Positions 52,681-62,013 of a stretch of DNA of 64,000 bases are shown here, piece after piece (position 1 is the stretch's first letter; each line of letters starts with the position of its first letter). Origin of the DNA: Cytophagaceae bacterium (GTDB lineage Bacteria; Bacteroidota; Bacteroidia; Flavobacteriales; Flavobacteriaceae). Where the stretch lies: contig PALD01000029.1 in NCBI GenBank assembly GCA_002710685.1, positions 124,001 through 188,000 on the forward strand, in the 5' to 3' direction. The notes below the pieces were generated by a model, which was not told where the DNA came from, did not search any database, and worked only from the letters and a program-made list of their open reading frames with translations. Both the position numbers and the translations under genes were made by a program.

Positions 52681-54549
52681 CTACTTCTTTTTCTGCTGTT
52701 GTTCTGCCTGCTCCATCATCTCAGAAAATTTACGCTGAAATTTATTCTGCTTGCGGGGCTTGGCCTTTTTTGCCTGGATCTTAGCGTGCACCTTGTCCTC
52801 ATCCAGAATAAAGTTCTTAATCACAAGCATGATACCTATGGTAATGAGGTTTGAGGTAAAGTAGTACAGGGATAGCCCACTTGCATAGTTGTTGAAGAAA
52901 ATCAACATGAACACGGGCGACAGGTACATAAGGAACTTCATATTTGGCATTCCTGGTTGCTGGGTCTGCTGCATGTTCTGACCCGTTGTCATCGTCATGT
53001 ATATAAAGATGGCTATGGCCGCAAGAATAGGAAAAAGTGCCACGTGGTCACCATAAAATGGGATTTTGAACGGTAACTGTGCAATTTTATCATAGCTTGA
53101 AAGGTCATCTGCCCACAAGAAGCTCTTTTGCCTTAAATCAAACGCTGATGGGAAAAAGGTGAACAAGGCGTAGAATACCGGAATTTGCAAGAGGGAGGGC
53201 AAACAACCGCTCAAGGGGCTTGCACCTGCCTTGTTGTAGAGCGACATGGTTTCTTGCTGCGCCTTCATCTTGTTATCTTTATACTTCTCGTTGATCTCGT
53301 TGATCTCAGGGCGAAGCACCTTCATCTTGGCCTGTGACAGGTATTGCTTGTACTGTATGGGGCTCAAGCAGATTTTTACGATTATCGTCAATGCGATGAT
53401 TGCAAATCCTGCCGGCAGGAAGGAGATCAACCATCCAAATAATGGGATGATGATATATTTGTTTATAGTACCAAAAATACCCCAACCCAATGGCATGGCT
53501 TCATCAAGGCCACGGTCATAATCATTGAGCACCTTATAATCCATGGGGCCATAATACATGTTCATCGCATAGTTAAGCTCACCATTTGTGGGCTCCAGCA
53601 ATGCATCTGCAGAATATTGTTTTGTATATAGCGTATCCACCTCTTCATCCTTGACCAGGTTATTTGATGTAAACTTTACATCTTCAAGCGGCGTATTACT
53701 CAACAACATTGAACCAAAAAAGTGCTGCCTGAAATTAAACCAGTTCACGCCGCCCTCGAGCTCATCGTCATCTCCCGTCTGGCTCAGTTTATCATGTTTT
53801 TCATCATCATACTCATACGTTAAGCGGGTATATCTATTTTCATATGATATACTTTTTGCATGGCGGTATCCCTTAAAATCCCACTTAAGTCTGGTGGGCT
53901 GAGAGGTATTGATCACATTTTGCAAGCCCTGGGTCTTCAGCCCAAAATCAATCATGTAATCATCAGGTTTAAGCTCATAGCGGTATTCCAGGTATTCATC
54001 ATCTGAGACCTTGAGTCGCATGCTCAGTACGTTGTTTTCTCCATTCTTGGAGATGCTGGGCTCAAAGTAAAGGTTACCTGTGTTGAGCGTCCTGTTATCT
54101 GATGTGCTGAAGGTAAGGTTAAACTGGCTGTTGCCGTCCTTGATAAGGTATACCGGCAGGGAGTCATAAGTCTTGAATTCTTTTAAGCGGGCTTCTACGA
54201 CCTGCCCTCCCTTGTTGCTTACCACAAGTTCCATCTTGTTGTTCTCAATGGTCGTGGTACCTCCATTTGCTGAGGGCAAGGTACCGCTATAGGCAAAACT
54301 GCCCAGGGTCTCGCGCAAGCGTGCCTGGCCCAGGCTATCATTTACCGCGGCCACGGTTGATTCACTTTCGCCTTGAGCGACTGTGGCATTATCTGTATTG
54401 TTTTCTTGTGTTTCAACCTGTTCCTGTTTTGCCTGTTCTGCAGCAAGTTCTTCTTCGGTAGGTTGATTGTTGTACAACATCCATATGAGGATTCCTCCTA
54501 TGAGCAGGAAACCAATCAATGATTTTACGTCAAACTTTTTTTCTTCCAT
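52681..54549 (-). CDS. yidC: Membrane protein insertase
   Basis: About 622 residues. A long N-terminal periplasmic domain (~60-330) follows one signal-anchor helix (~14-24). The conserved YidC core (~360-600) with five helices includes SPIQYKQYLSQAKMKVLRPE and GCLPSLLQIPVFYALF. A basic tail rich in Lys and Gln ends the protein (QAKKAKPRKQNK). It inserts membrane proteins with or without SecYEG. The ATG at 54549 is favoured over a TTG two codons earlier. Co-directional with pyrG (108-nt gap). Confidence 0.96.
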   Translation of the reverse strand: MEEKKFDVKSLIGFLLIGGILIWMLYNNQPTEEELAAEQAKQEQVETQENNTDNATVAQGESESTVAAVNDSLGQARLRETLGSFAYSGTLPSANGGTTTIENNKMELVVSNKGGQVVEARLKEFKTYDSLPVYLIKDGNSQFNLTFSTSDNRTLNTGNLYFEPSISKNGENNVLSMRLKVSDDEYLEYRYELKPDDYMIDFGLKTQGLQNVINTSQPTRLKWDFKGYRHAKSISYENRYTRLTYEYDDEKHDKLSQTGDDDELEGGVNWFNFRQHFFGSMLLSNTPLEDVKFTSNNLVKDEEVDTLYTKQYSADALLEPTNGELNYAMNMYYGPMDYKVLNDYDRGLDEAMPLGWGIFGTINKYIIIPLFGWLISFLPAGFAIIALTIIVKICLSPIQYKQYLSQAKMKVLRPEINEINEKYKDNKMKAQQETMSLYNKAGASPLSGCLPSLLQIPVFYALFTFFPSAFDLRQKSFLWADDLSSYDKIAQLPFKIPFYGDHVALFPILAAIAIFIYMTMTTGQNMQQTQQPGMPNMKFLMYLSPVFMLIFFNNYASGLSLYYFTSNLITIGIMLVIKNFILDEDKVHAKIQAKKAKPRKQNKFQRKFSEMMEQAEQQQKKK

Positions 54550-54657
54550 ATTCAATGAGGCAGACTGCCTATTTCAATTTAGTTTTCAGGGATTATTTGC
54601 GGCAAAGAAAGCAATTACAAGCCCAAGAATCGATTTTGTGCCACATTGGCGGTGTTT

Positions 54658-56271
<1,614 letters not shown>

Positions 56272-56292
56272 CTATAGTGATTTTACGGGATG

Positions 56293-56300
56293 CAAAGGTA
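56293..56300 (-). promoter_or_regulatory. Bacteroidota -7 element for pyrG
   Basis: On the minus strand TACCTTTG, exact TAnnTTTG, 22-29 nt upstream of the pyrG ATG. Confidence 0.55.
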
Positions 56301-56337
56301 TGTATTATTTTAGGGAAGTTAAAGGAGTGTGAAATGT

Positions 56338-56589
56338 TTATTTCCCGCTTTTGCGAAAGTTGCTCGGCCGCGGGTAATTATCCCTTATTTTACGCACCAC
56401 TTCCTCGATGCCGTTTATTTTTATCTCATGCATCTGCTCCATCATAAAACCCAGTTTTCCCGGTGGGAAGCCCTTTTGCTTGAACCATGCATAATAATAC
56501 TCTGGTATATCGACCAGGTAACGGCCTTCATATTTACCAAAGGGCATCTTATAATGTGCCAGCTCTATGAGTTTTTCTTTTTCAAACAC
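56338..56589 (-). CDS. DUF3820-family protein
   Basis: 83 residues. KMPFGKYEGRYLVDIPEYYYAWF is the DUF3820 signature (residues ~14-36). It starts with GTG at 56589: an in-frame stop lies two codons upstream, and homologues in my experience begin ~14 residues before KMPFGKY. Function unknown; small and cytoplasmic. Confidence 0.82.
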   Translation of the reverse strand: MFEKEKLIELAHYKMPFGKYEGRYLVDIPEYYYAWFKQKGFPPGKLGFMMEQMHEIKINGIEEVVRKIRDNYPRPSNFRKSGK

Positions 56590-56701
56590 GTTTCAAAATT
56601 ATGAATTCAAAATTTAGTAAAATGATATAGGACAGAAGAACCATAAGCTGCAATACACAAATTTTAAACCATCAACACTCAACCAATAAATATTAACGGG
56701 T

Positions 56702-56709
56702 TAACTTTG
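56702..56709 (+). promoter_or_regulatory. Bacteroidota -7 element just upstream of the DCC gene
   Basis: TAACTTTG, exact TAnnTTTG, ending only 4 nt before the ATG at 56714. A transcript starting the usual few bases downstream would be leaderless or nearly so. Confidence 0.5.
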
Positions 56710-56713
56710 TGGT

Positions 56714-57115
56714 ATGCATAAGAAAGTCCTGCTATTTGACGGAGTCTGCAACCTATGTGATGGTGCGGTAAAATTTATCATCAAGCATGATAAAAGGGAT
56801 TGTATTGTTTTTGCCTCTTTACAGGGCGAGGTGGGGCGAGCGCTTTTAAAAAAATACAATATAGACCCCGCCAAGACCGACAGCATGGTCTTCATTGATG
56901 AAGATAAAGTTTTTGTCAAATCGAGCGCCGTGCTAAGGATTTCTAAATATCTTGACAAGGCATTCCCACTGGCTTACCCACTTATTTTCATACCCAAGTT
57001 CATAAGAAACGGCGTGTATGATTTTGTCGCTAAAAACCGTTATAAATGGTATGGCAAGAAAGAAAGCTGCATGATTCCCACGCCTGAGCTCAAGGCCAAA
57101 TTCATCGACTCATAA
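56714..57115 (+). CDS. DCC-family thiol-disulfide oxidoreductase-like protein (DUF393)
   Basis: 133 residues. FDGVCNLCDGAVKFIIKHD (residues ~9-27) is the DCC/DUF393 motif with a CxxC; the rest fits the thioredoxin-like DUF393 domain. Redox activity is inferred from the CxxC; no partner is adjacent. The 5' UTR appears to be nearly absent (see the -7 element at 56702). Confidence 0.85.
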   Translation: MHKKVLLFDGVCNLCDGAVKFIIKHDKRDCIVFASLQGEVGRALLKKYNIDPAKTDSMVFIDEDKVFVKSSAVLRISKYLDKAFPLAYPLIFIPKFIRNGVYDFVAKNRYKWYGKKESCMIPTPELKAKFIDS

Positions 57116-57184
57116 CTTTAAATTAACCCTTAATATGCAACGATAATATCCTGAGTCAGTATCTTATAACAAAGCCTAGCTGTT

Positions 57185-57757
57185 ATGAGATTAAAAATTA
57201 CTCCTGCATCCCTGGTCATGGCCCCATTGATTTTCTTTTGCCTTTCGGCGAAAGCACAGACCGAGGAAACCCCTCAAGCTCAAAAACAAGACACTTCAAA
57301 AAAATTTCAAATGTTGGTCAAGTTTGACCAGGAACTATCAGGCTCAATCCTGAATGACATAGGGTATTACAGATATTTTAGGAATTACATTGCAATAACC
57401 AGTGGCAAGTTAAAAATCACCGTGGGCGCCGGTTTATTAAACCAAGCTTCTACTTTTGACCCCTTGTCCCCAAGTCTTAGGATGGGTGCAGATTTTACTG
57501 CAGAATATTTCTTGAGCAAGCATTGGTCGCTTTATGTTTCGGGCAGGTATTTCTCAAATGACCTACTTAATAATGCAAGTGACCTTAACCCCATGATTTA
57601 TGACCCCATGTTCATGCAATCTGAAATTGAAGCAGGAATAAAAGGACAATATGGAGATTTTGAAATGGACCTTGGCGTAAAAAGAAACTTGAAAAACAAC
57701 TATGGCGGTCTGAATACCAACACATTGATACAGTCCTCATTTTCTTTTAAGTTTTAA
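57185..57757 (+). CDS. Secreted probable outer-membrane protein, unknown function
   Basis: 190 residues. The signal peptide ends FCLSAKA|Q, with SAKA encoded by a palindrome-family element (57240-57255). The mature protein has alternating beta strands (KLKITVGAGLL, WSLYVSGRYFS) and ends in SSFSFKF, a terminal aromatic typical of outer-membrane barrels. I do not recognise a named family. Confidence 0.65.
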   Translation: MRLKITPASLVMAPLIFFCLSAKAQTEETPQAQKQDTSKKFQMLVKFDQELSGSILNDIGYYRYFRNYIAITSGKLKITVGAGLLNQASTFDPLSPSLRMGADFTAEYFLSKHWSLYVSGRYFSNDLLNNASDLNPMIYDPMFMQSEIEAGIKGQYGDFEMDLGVKRNLKNNYGGLNTNTLIQSSFSFKF

Positions 57758-57763
57758 AATCAA

Positions 57764-58621
57764 TTAATACAAATCAACCATAAGTATATTTCCCGGGCTG
57801 CTGCCGCGCCCTTCATTAGAGATAAACAAATCGCCCATGGGTGTAAAGGTCATGCCCTCTGGCTGGGGGAATACATCGTCATCAAAGGTGTATATCTTTT
57901 CTATTTTACCCTCCAGGTCCAGGATGAGCAACTTGGGGTCTACACCCTCAAGGAGATAGACCTCACCGGTACCGGGATGCACGGCAATCTCAGAGGGACG
58001 TAAGGTCTTATAGCTTTTTTTCTTCTCAAATTCCTCCAGTTTTTTTGATTTGAGGTCGATGTTAACGTACGGCTTTGCCTTAAATTCCTTTTCATCTATG
58101 GAAAAATAATAGATGGCCTTATGGTCTTCATCCTTGGTATCCTTGTCCTTTGGTATGATAAGCAGGTTCTCCTTGCCCCTGTCCAGGGCAAGGCTCTCAA
58201 TATTATTCTTACCGGTAAGTGGTGTATCGTAAGTGTTGATCTGCCGGTCTTCAGACTGATAATTCAAAATCTCAAAAAGTTTGCCATCACTTTCCATGAC
58301 ATAGGCATCTTCGCCACGCACGGCTATGGCTTCAAAGTCACCGTGGTCGCCAAAGGGTATTTTTTTAATGACCTGCCTACTATCAAGGTCATAGATATAT
58401 ATAATGGCATCTTCATCCTGTATGGCAGCAATCTTGTTACTGCCTATCCAGGCTATCCCCGAAATCTCCGCAAGTTCATCAGGCATTTCCCAGGTCTGGG
58501 TAACCTCATAATTCTCTTCTCCCGGTTCATCCCTTCTAAAGACCTGACCATGAAAAGCATAGGTAATCACGCCAGTAATAAGGAAAATTGCCCCAATTAT
58601 CCATAGTTCTAGTCGCTTCAT
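57764..58621 (-). CDS. SdiA-regulated-type beta-propeller protein
   Basis: About 285 residues from ATG 58621. A signal or anchor helix (MKRLELWIIGAIFLITGVITYAF) leads into a propeller-like mature part: LAEISGIAWIGSNKIAAIQDED, GDFEAIAVRGEDAYVMESDG and FPQPEGMTFTPMGDLFISNEG. This matches the SdiA-regulated/esterase-like phytase propeller group. Known members lack a firm biochemical role. Convergent with the preceding gene (6-nt gap). Confidence 0.82.
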   Translation of the reverse strand: MKRLELWIIGAIFLITGVITYAFHGQVFRRDEPGEENYEVTQTWEMPDELAEISGIAWIGSNKIAAIQDEDAIIYIYDLDSRQVIKKIPFGDHGDFEAIAVRGEDAYVMESDGKLFEILNYQSEDRQINTYDTPLTGKNNIESLALDRGKENLLIIPKDKDTKDEDHKAIYYFSIDEKEFKAKPYVNIDLKSKKLEEFEKKKSYKTLRPSEIAVHPGTGEVYLLEGVDPKLLILDLEGKIEKIYTFDDDVFPQPEGMTFTPMGDLFISNEGRGSSPGNILMVDLY

Positions 58622-58756
58622 CAACATAAACATACATTCTAGATTTAACAACGGTACAAGGTAGAGAAGTACTGGCTATTGCCCTAAAAAATTAAAAATG
58701 TTTAGTACCCGTTTTAGAAAGTTTTAACGCAACATGCGCAATAATCATGGTTTTAT

Positions 58757-58774
58757 GGCTTTCGCCGAAAGGCA
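58757..58774. repeat. Dispersed palindrome at the end of the DUF1704 gene
   Basis: GGCTTTCGCCGAAAGGC, the reverse orientation of the 14989 element, directly after the DUF1704 stop codon. Confidence 0.75.
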
Positions 58775-59932
58775 TTACTTGAGGTTATGCAGTATAAAGT
58801 CAAGCTTCTTGTTCTTGTTGAGGTTTTCCTTAAAAGAAATGGAGCTGTATGCTGGTGGGCTAGCCAGACCCGCATCAATGAGTTTTTTGATCATGGGCAG
58901 GTATTCATAGGTCACCTTGCCGGTGAGCAAGAGCTTGTAGTCTTCTCCCCTTTCAAGTGCATCATAGATTTTCTTAAGGCCGGTGAGGTAGACAAAATCC
59001 TTGGTAAATCCACCCCCGCGGTGCGCACGCAGGGTGATTTGCCAGGCAGATTCCCTATCCAGTTTATATTGACTAAAAAGCAGGTCAAAGGTTGACCTAA
59101 AGTCATACCCCTTGATAAGGCTGTCTGCTGCGATGACGCGGTAGGCCAGTTCCTTCATGCGCTTCATGGTAAGGCAGCCGGTCATGTACTCGCTGAGCAC
59201 GGCGAGACCTTCCTGGGTTTCCGTATTGCTCACAAACCCGTTAGAAAAAATCTTTAAGGGCTGGGCCTTACCATTAAACGTGGTGACAACATGTACCCCT
59301 ATCTCGTGGTTTGCCAGCACCTTGAGCTGGTTTTCACTGAACTTATGGTTTTTTTTGAGCACCAGTGTTTCAGAAGCATTGAGCACCATGGCCGCAGCCG
59401 AGATATTTGTGCTCTGCCTTATGTTGAACTTAAAATCATATTGCTGGGCAAAGGCCCTGAAATAGGCTTCGGCTTCATCTGCCGTAAACCGCGGAATCAT
59501 CTCATCCAGGCCTTCTTCATTAGCAAAGTGCAATATGAAACGGGCGTTTTGCACATCTTTTTCCTTAGGTGTGCCAAAGACCTTTAAGCTGTTGTAGTAA
59601 AACCGTTTTCCCTGGCCTATGCTCTCTATGCACTGTATGAGGCCACTGTATTCATAAATGATATCTTCATATAGGTTGCGAATCTCTTCATCTTCTATTT
59701 GCTCCACGCGCTGGTTGAAGAACAGGCGCTGCATGCGGTAAGGGTCAAACTTTAGTTTCCTGTATTTAAAAAGGGGGTTTTCAGAAAATTTAGATGTAAA
59801 AAAACGTTTCTTTTCCTGCTCAATGTTCAAGGGGTTGAGATAGTTGAGCAGCTCAATATCCTTGACCAGCCTGTCCAGCTTTTGGTCAATTTTAAAAAGG
59901 TTTACGTTTGTTTCTATCGTATCAGTGGTCAT
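58775..59932 (-). CDS. DUF1704 'QEGLA-motif' putative metalloprotease
   Basis: About 385 residues. ANHEIGVHVVT (HExxxH, ~residues 208-218) and NTETQEGLAVLSEYMTG (~236-252) are the DUF1704 hallmarks; the family is often annotated 'flavohemoglobin expression-modulating QEGLA motif protein' and is related to HExxxH metallocarboxypeptidases. ATG 59932 is preferred to the TTG one codon earlier. Has its own -7 element. Confidence 0.88.
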   Translation of the reverse strand: MTTDTIETNVNLFKIDQKLDRLVKDIELLNYLNPLNIEQEKKRFFTSKFSENPLFKYRKLKFDPYRMQRLFFNQRVEQIEDEEIRNLYEDIIYEYSGLIQCIESIGQGKRFYYNSLKVFGTPKEKDVQNARFILHFANEEGLDEMIPRFTADEAEAYFRAFAQQYDFKFNIRQSTNISAAAMVLNASETLVLKKNHKFSENQLKVLANHEIGVHVVTTFNGKAQPLKIFSNGFVSNTETQEGLAVLSEYMTGCLTMKRMKELAYRVIAADSLIKGYDFRSTFDLLFSQYKLDRESAWQITLRAHRGGGFTKDFVYLTGLKKIYDALERGEDYKLLLTGKVTYEYLPMIKKLIDAGLASPPAYSSISFKENLNKNKKLDFILHNLK

Positions 59933-59957
59933 CAACCTATTTGATTTTAGGGAACCG

Positions 59958-59965
59958 CAAAGTTA
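59958..59965 (-). promoter_or_regulatory. Bacteroidota -7 element for the DUF1704 gene
   Basis: On the minus strand TAACTTTG, exact TAnnTTTG, 26-33 nt before the ATG. Confidence 0.5.
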
Positions 59966-60090
59966 AGGTTTAGGGTATTTTATACTAGGGATTGCCCGGT
60001 TAAATTCCGCGATAGCGTAAACAATTTCAACTTTCTTTTGTAACAATCCCCATATTTGAATACCTATATCAAACATAAAACCACCCAATC

Positions 60091-60492
60091 ATGGAAGCTC
60101 AAAAAAACAACCTGGATACCTTTAAAATACTCTACATTATCAAAGGAGTGCTCAATTTTCTTATCTCAATCATATTTGTCTTCTATTTCTTTATGGGGCC
60201 ACTCATGAAGAGCACGGCACAATATGATCCCAGCATGAATGACGCCCCTATTGACCTATTTTCTGTTATTCAAACCATTGGTGCAGTAGGTTTTATAATC
60301 TGTATCATAGCTGGAATCCTCACTTTGATGGCGGGAGTTTACCTGGGCAAGAGAAAACACCATACATTTATAATCGTGATTGCCGTACTCAATTGCCTAA
60401 GTGGGATTTTGGGCATTCTCCTGGGCATCTTCACAATAATTGAACTTCAAAAACCACACGTCAAAGAACTTTTTGTCAAAAATAAAATATAA
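60091..60492 (+). CDS. Small three-helix membrane protein, unknown function
   Basis: 133 residues with three hydrophobic helices (~15-38, ~55-80, ~90-118). A short polar C-terminal tail (QKPHVKELFVKNK) ends it. No family recognised. The tail of this gene overlaps the most degenerate copy of the 29-bp operator-like array that continues downstream. Confidence 0.7.
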   Translation: MEAQKNNLDTFKILYIIKGVLNFLISIIFVFYFFMGPLMKSTAQYDPSMNDAPIDLFSVIQTIGAVGFIICIIAGILTLMAGVYLGKRKHHTFIIVIAVLNCLSGILGILLGIFTIIELQKPHVKELFVKNKI

Positions 60493-60588
60493 GCTTTTAA
60501 ACTTATAAATATAGTTTATAAGTAAAATAGCTTATAAATGCGTTTTATAAGTAAAAATGCTTATATTTGTAGTGTGAAATATAAAGCA
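60473..60588. repeat. Phased 29-bp operator-like array upstream of the SatD-like gene
   Basis: Units start at 60502, 60531 and 60560, exactly 29 bp apart. Units 1 and 2 each hold a perfect dyad CTTATAAA-N5-TTTATAAG (60502-60522 and 60531-60551), followed by TAAAA. Unit 3 keeps the left half CTTATA. A degenerate right half (AATATAAG) one period upstream (60486-60493) suggests a fourth. The array ends on the -7 element and the likely start codon. Confidence 0.8.
60562..60569 (+). promoter_or_regulatory. Bacteroidota -7 element overlapping the operator array
   Basis: TATATTTG, exact TAnnTTTG, inside the third array unit and four bases before the GTG start at 60574. No TTG at a canonical -33 distance is obvious, as expected for a regulated promoter. 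Confidence 0.6.
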
Positions 60589-61251
60589 GTCATATCAGGA
60601 GATATTATTGCCTATACAAGCCTAGAAGACACCTCAAAGGCCATCCTGGAAAATGGTTTAAAAGATGTCTTTAATGAGCTAGAAGGGCAGTTCAACACCT
60701 ATAGCCGCCTAGTAAAAGGTGATTATCTAGAGTGTGTTGCCCCCGTCTCTAGCAATTCATTGCGGGTCGCCCTCATCATCAAGACATTTATAAAATCACT
60801 ACAATTGACCGCTCAAAACAAGCGCCACCGCTATTTTGAAGAGCATGGCCTGCGCATGGCAATAGGCTTTGAAGAATTATCAAGATATGACCCAGAGGCA
60901 GGTATCATAGATGGAGAGGCCATCTATCTTAGCGGCAGGCTGGTAAGCGAGGCTAGCACCCACTATAAAAAAAGGGTCATCATCAAGGGGACCCTCATGT
61001 TTATCTCAAATGATAAAAGCCTGGATGATAACATAAACACCATTTTCTCACTGCTGGACCACTTATTCTCAAAAACCACCAAAAAACAAAGCGAGGTCAT
61101 ATACCACAAGCTCTGGGGGCTTTCTGAAGATGAAATAGCGCGTAAACTGGGCACAAGTCAATCATCGGTCAATCAACATTCTACCGCAGCTGGCTGGAAT
61201 GCCATTGAAAAAGCTATATTGTACTATGAAACCCTATTAAGCAATTACTAG
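60574..61251 (+). CDS. SatD-like protein with C-terminal helix-turn-helix
   Basis: About 225 residues from GTG 60574, giving MKYKAVISGDIIAYTSL, which fits the expected family start. An ATG 36 nt upstream is in frame but would place the -7 element and second operator inside the gene. The N-terminal ~170 residues fit the SatD-family pattern (VISGDI, LVKGDYLECV, LRMAIGFEE). Residues ~178-225 (WGLSEDEIARKLGTSQSSVNQHS) form a clear helix-turn-helix of the type that could bind DNA. One base separates it from the DUF3307 gene. I infer autoregulation through the 29-bp array; this is not shown experimentally. Confidence 0.8.
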   Translation: MKYKAVISGDIIAYTSLEDTSKAILENGLKDVFNELEGQFNTYSRLVKGDYLECVAPVSSNSLRVALIIKTFIKSLQLTAQNKRHRYFEEHGLRMAIGFEELSRYDPEAGIIDGEAIYLSGRLVSEASTHYKKRVIIKGTLMFISNDKSLDDNINTIFSLLDHLFSKTTKKQSEVIYHKLWGLSEDEIARKLGTSQSSVNQHSTAAGWNAIEKAILYYETLLSNY

Positions 61252-61252
61252 C

Positions 61253-61969
61253 ATGGGGATACAACATCTCATCCTTTTACAGCTCATTGCACATTTACTT
61301 GCAGATTATAGCTTTCAAAGCAAGAAGATGGCCAACTCAAAAGATAAAAAAGGTTTCAGGAGCAAGAAGCTTTTATGGCACGTTCTTATCGTGTTTCTAT
61401 GCCATGCCATCCTGGGGTTCTCCATAGGCTTTGTCCCATTTGCTTTCGCAATAGCGATACTGCATTTTTTAATAGATGGCTTAAAGCCAAAGCTCCTCAA
61501 AAGCAAACATACTGCCAAGTATGCCTTCTTCATAGACCAGCTTTTACATGCCGTGGTTTTTGTGGGGTTTTCATACCTCTTTATCAGTATTATGCCATAT
61601 GAACCCATCGTTGTACTATCATTATTCTCCTTAAAGGTTTTTACCGCGTTTCTCTTTTGCACCAAGCCGGCCAACATCTTCATAAGGGAAATATTCAATA
61701 CCTATGACATAAGTTTTGACGGCAAGAAGGATGAAGACCTGCCCAATGCCGGAAGGCTTATAGGGATTGTAGAACGATGGTTAGTCCTTATTTTTATCAT
61801 CGTGGGACAGTTTGCCGCGGTGGGGTTTCTCATAGGTGCAAAATCCATTTTACGTTTCAAGGATTCTGACCATCTCAAAACCGAATATGTCCTCGTGGGC
61901 ACGCTGCTCAGCTTTGGCTTTGCTGTTTTTATTGGTGTGGCGCTAGAAGGAATTTCTTTCTTATATTGA
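61253..61969 (+). CDS. DUF3307 membrane protein
   Basis: 238 residues with about six hydrophobic helices. The N-terminus ILLQLIAHLLADYSFQSKKMA with H-x-x-x-D-Y/F-x-x-Q is the DUF3307 signature. This family is frequently encoded next to SatD-like genes; the biochemical role is not established. Co-transcribed with the SatD-like gene (1-nt gap). Confidence 0.85.
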   Translation: MGIQHLILLQLIAHLLADYSFQSKKMANSKDKKGFRSKKLLWHVLIVFLCHAILGFSIGFVPFAFAIAILHFLIDGLKPKLLKSKHTAKYAFFIDQLLHAVVFVGFSYLFISIMPYEPIVVLSLFSLKVFTAFLFCTKPANIFIREIFNTYDISFDGKKDEDLPNAGRLIGIVERWLVLIFIIVGQFAAVGFLIGAKSILRFKDSDHLKTEYVLVGTLLSFGFAVFIGVALEGISFLY

Positions 61970-62013
61970 TGGTCCATAAAAGACTATTCATTAACACTTA
62001 AAATCTACTTTTC

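Noticed and set aside
60538..60573. Upstream in-frame ATG as the start of the SatD-like gene
   Set aside because: It lies within the second operator dyad and upstream of the -7 element; the GTG at 60574 gives the N-terminus expected for the family.
60473..60588. 29-bp repeated units resembling a mini CRISPR array
   Set aside because: Units are contiguous without unique spacers, lie over a promoter, and contain operator-type dyads; no cas genes are nearby.
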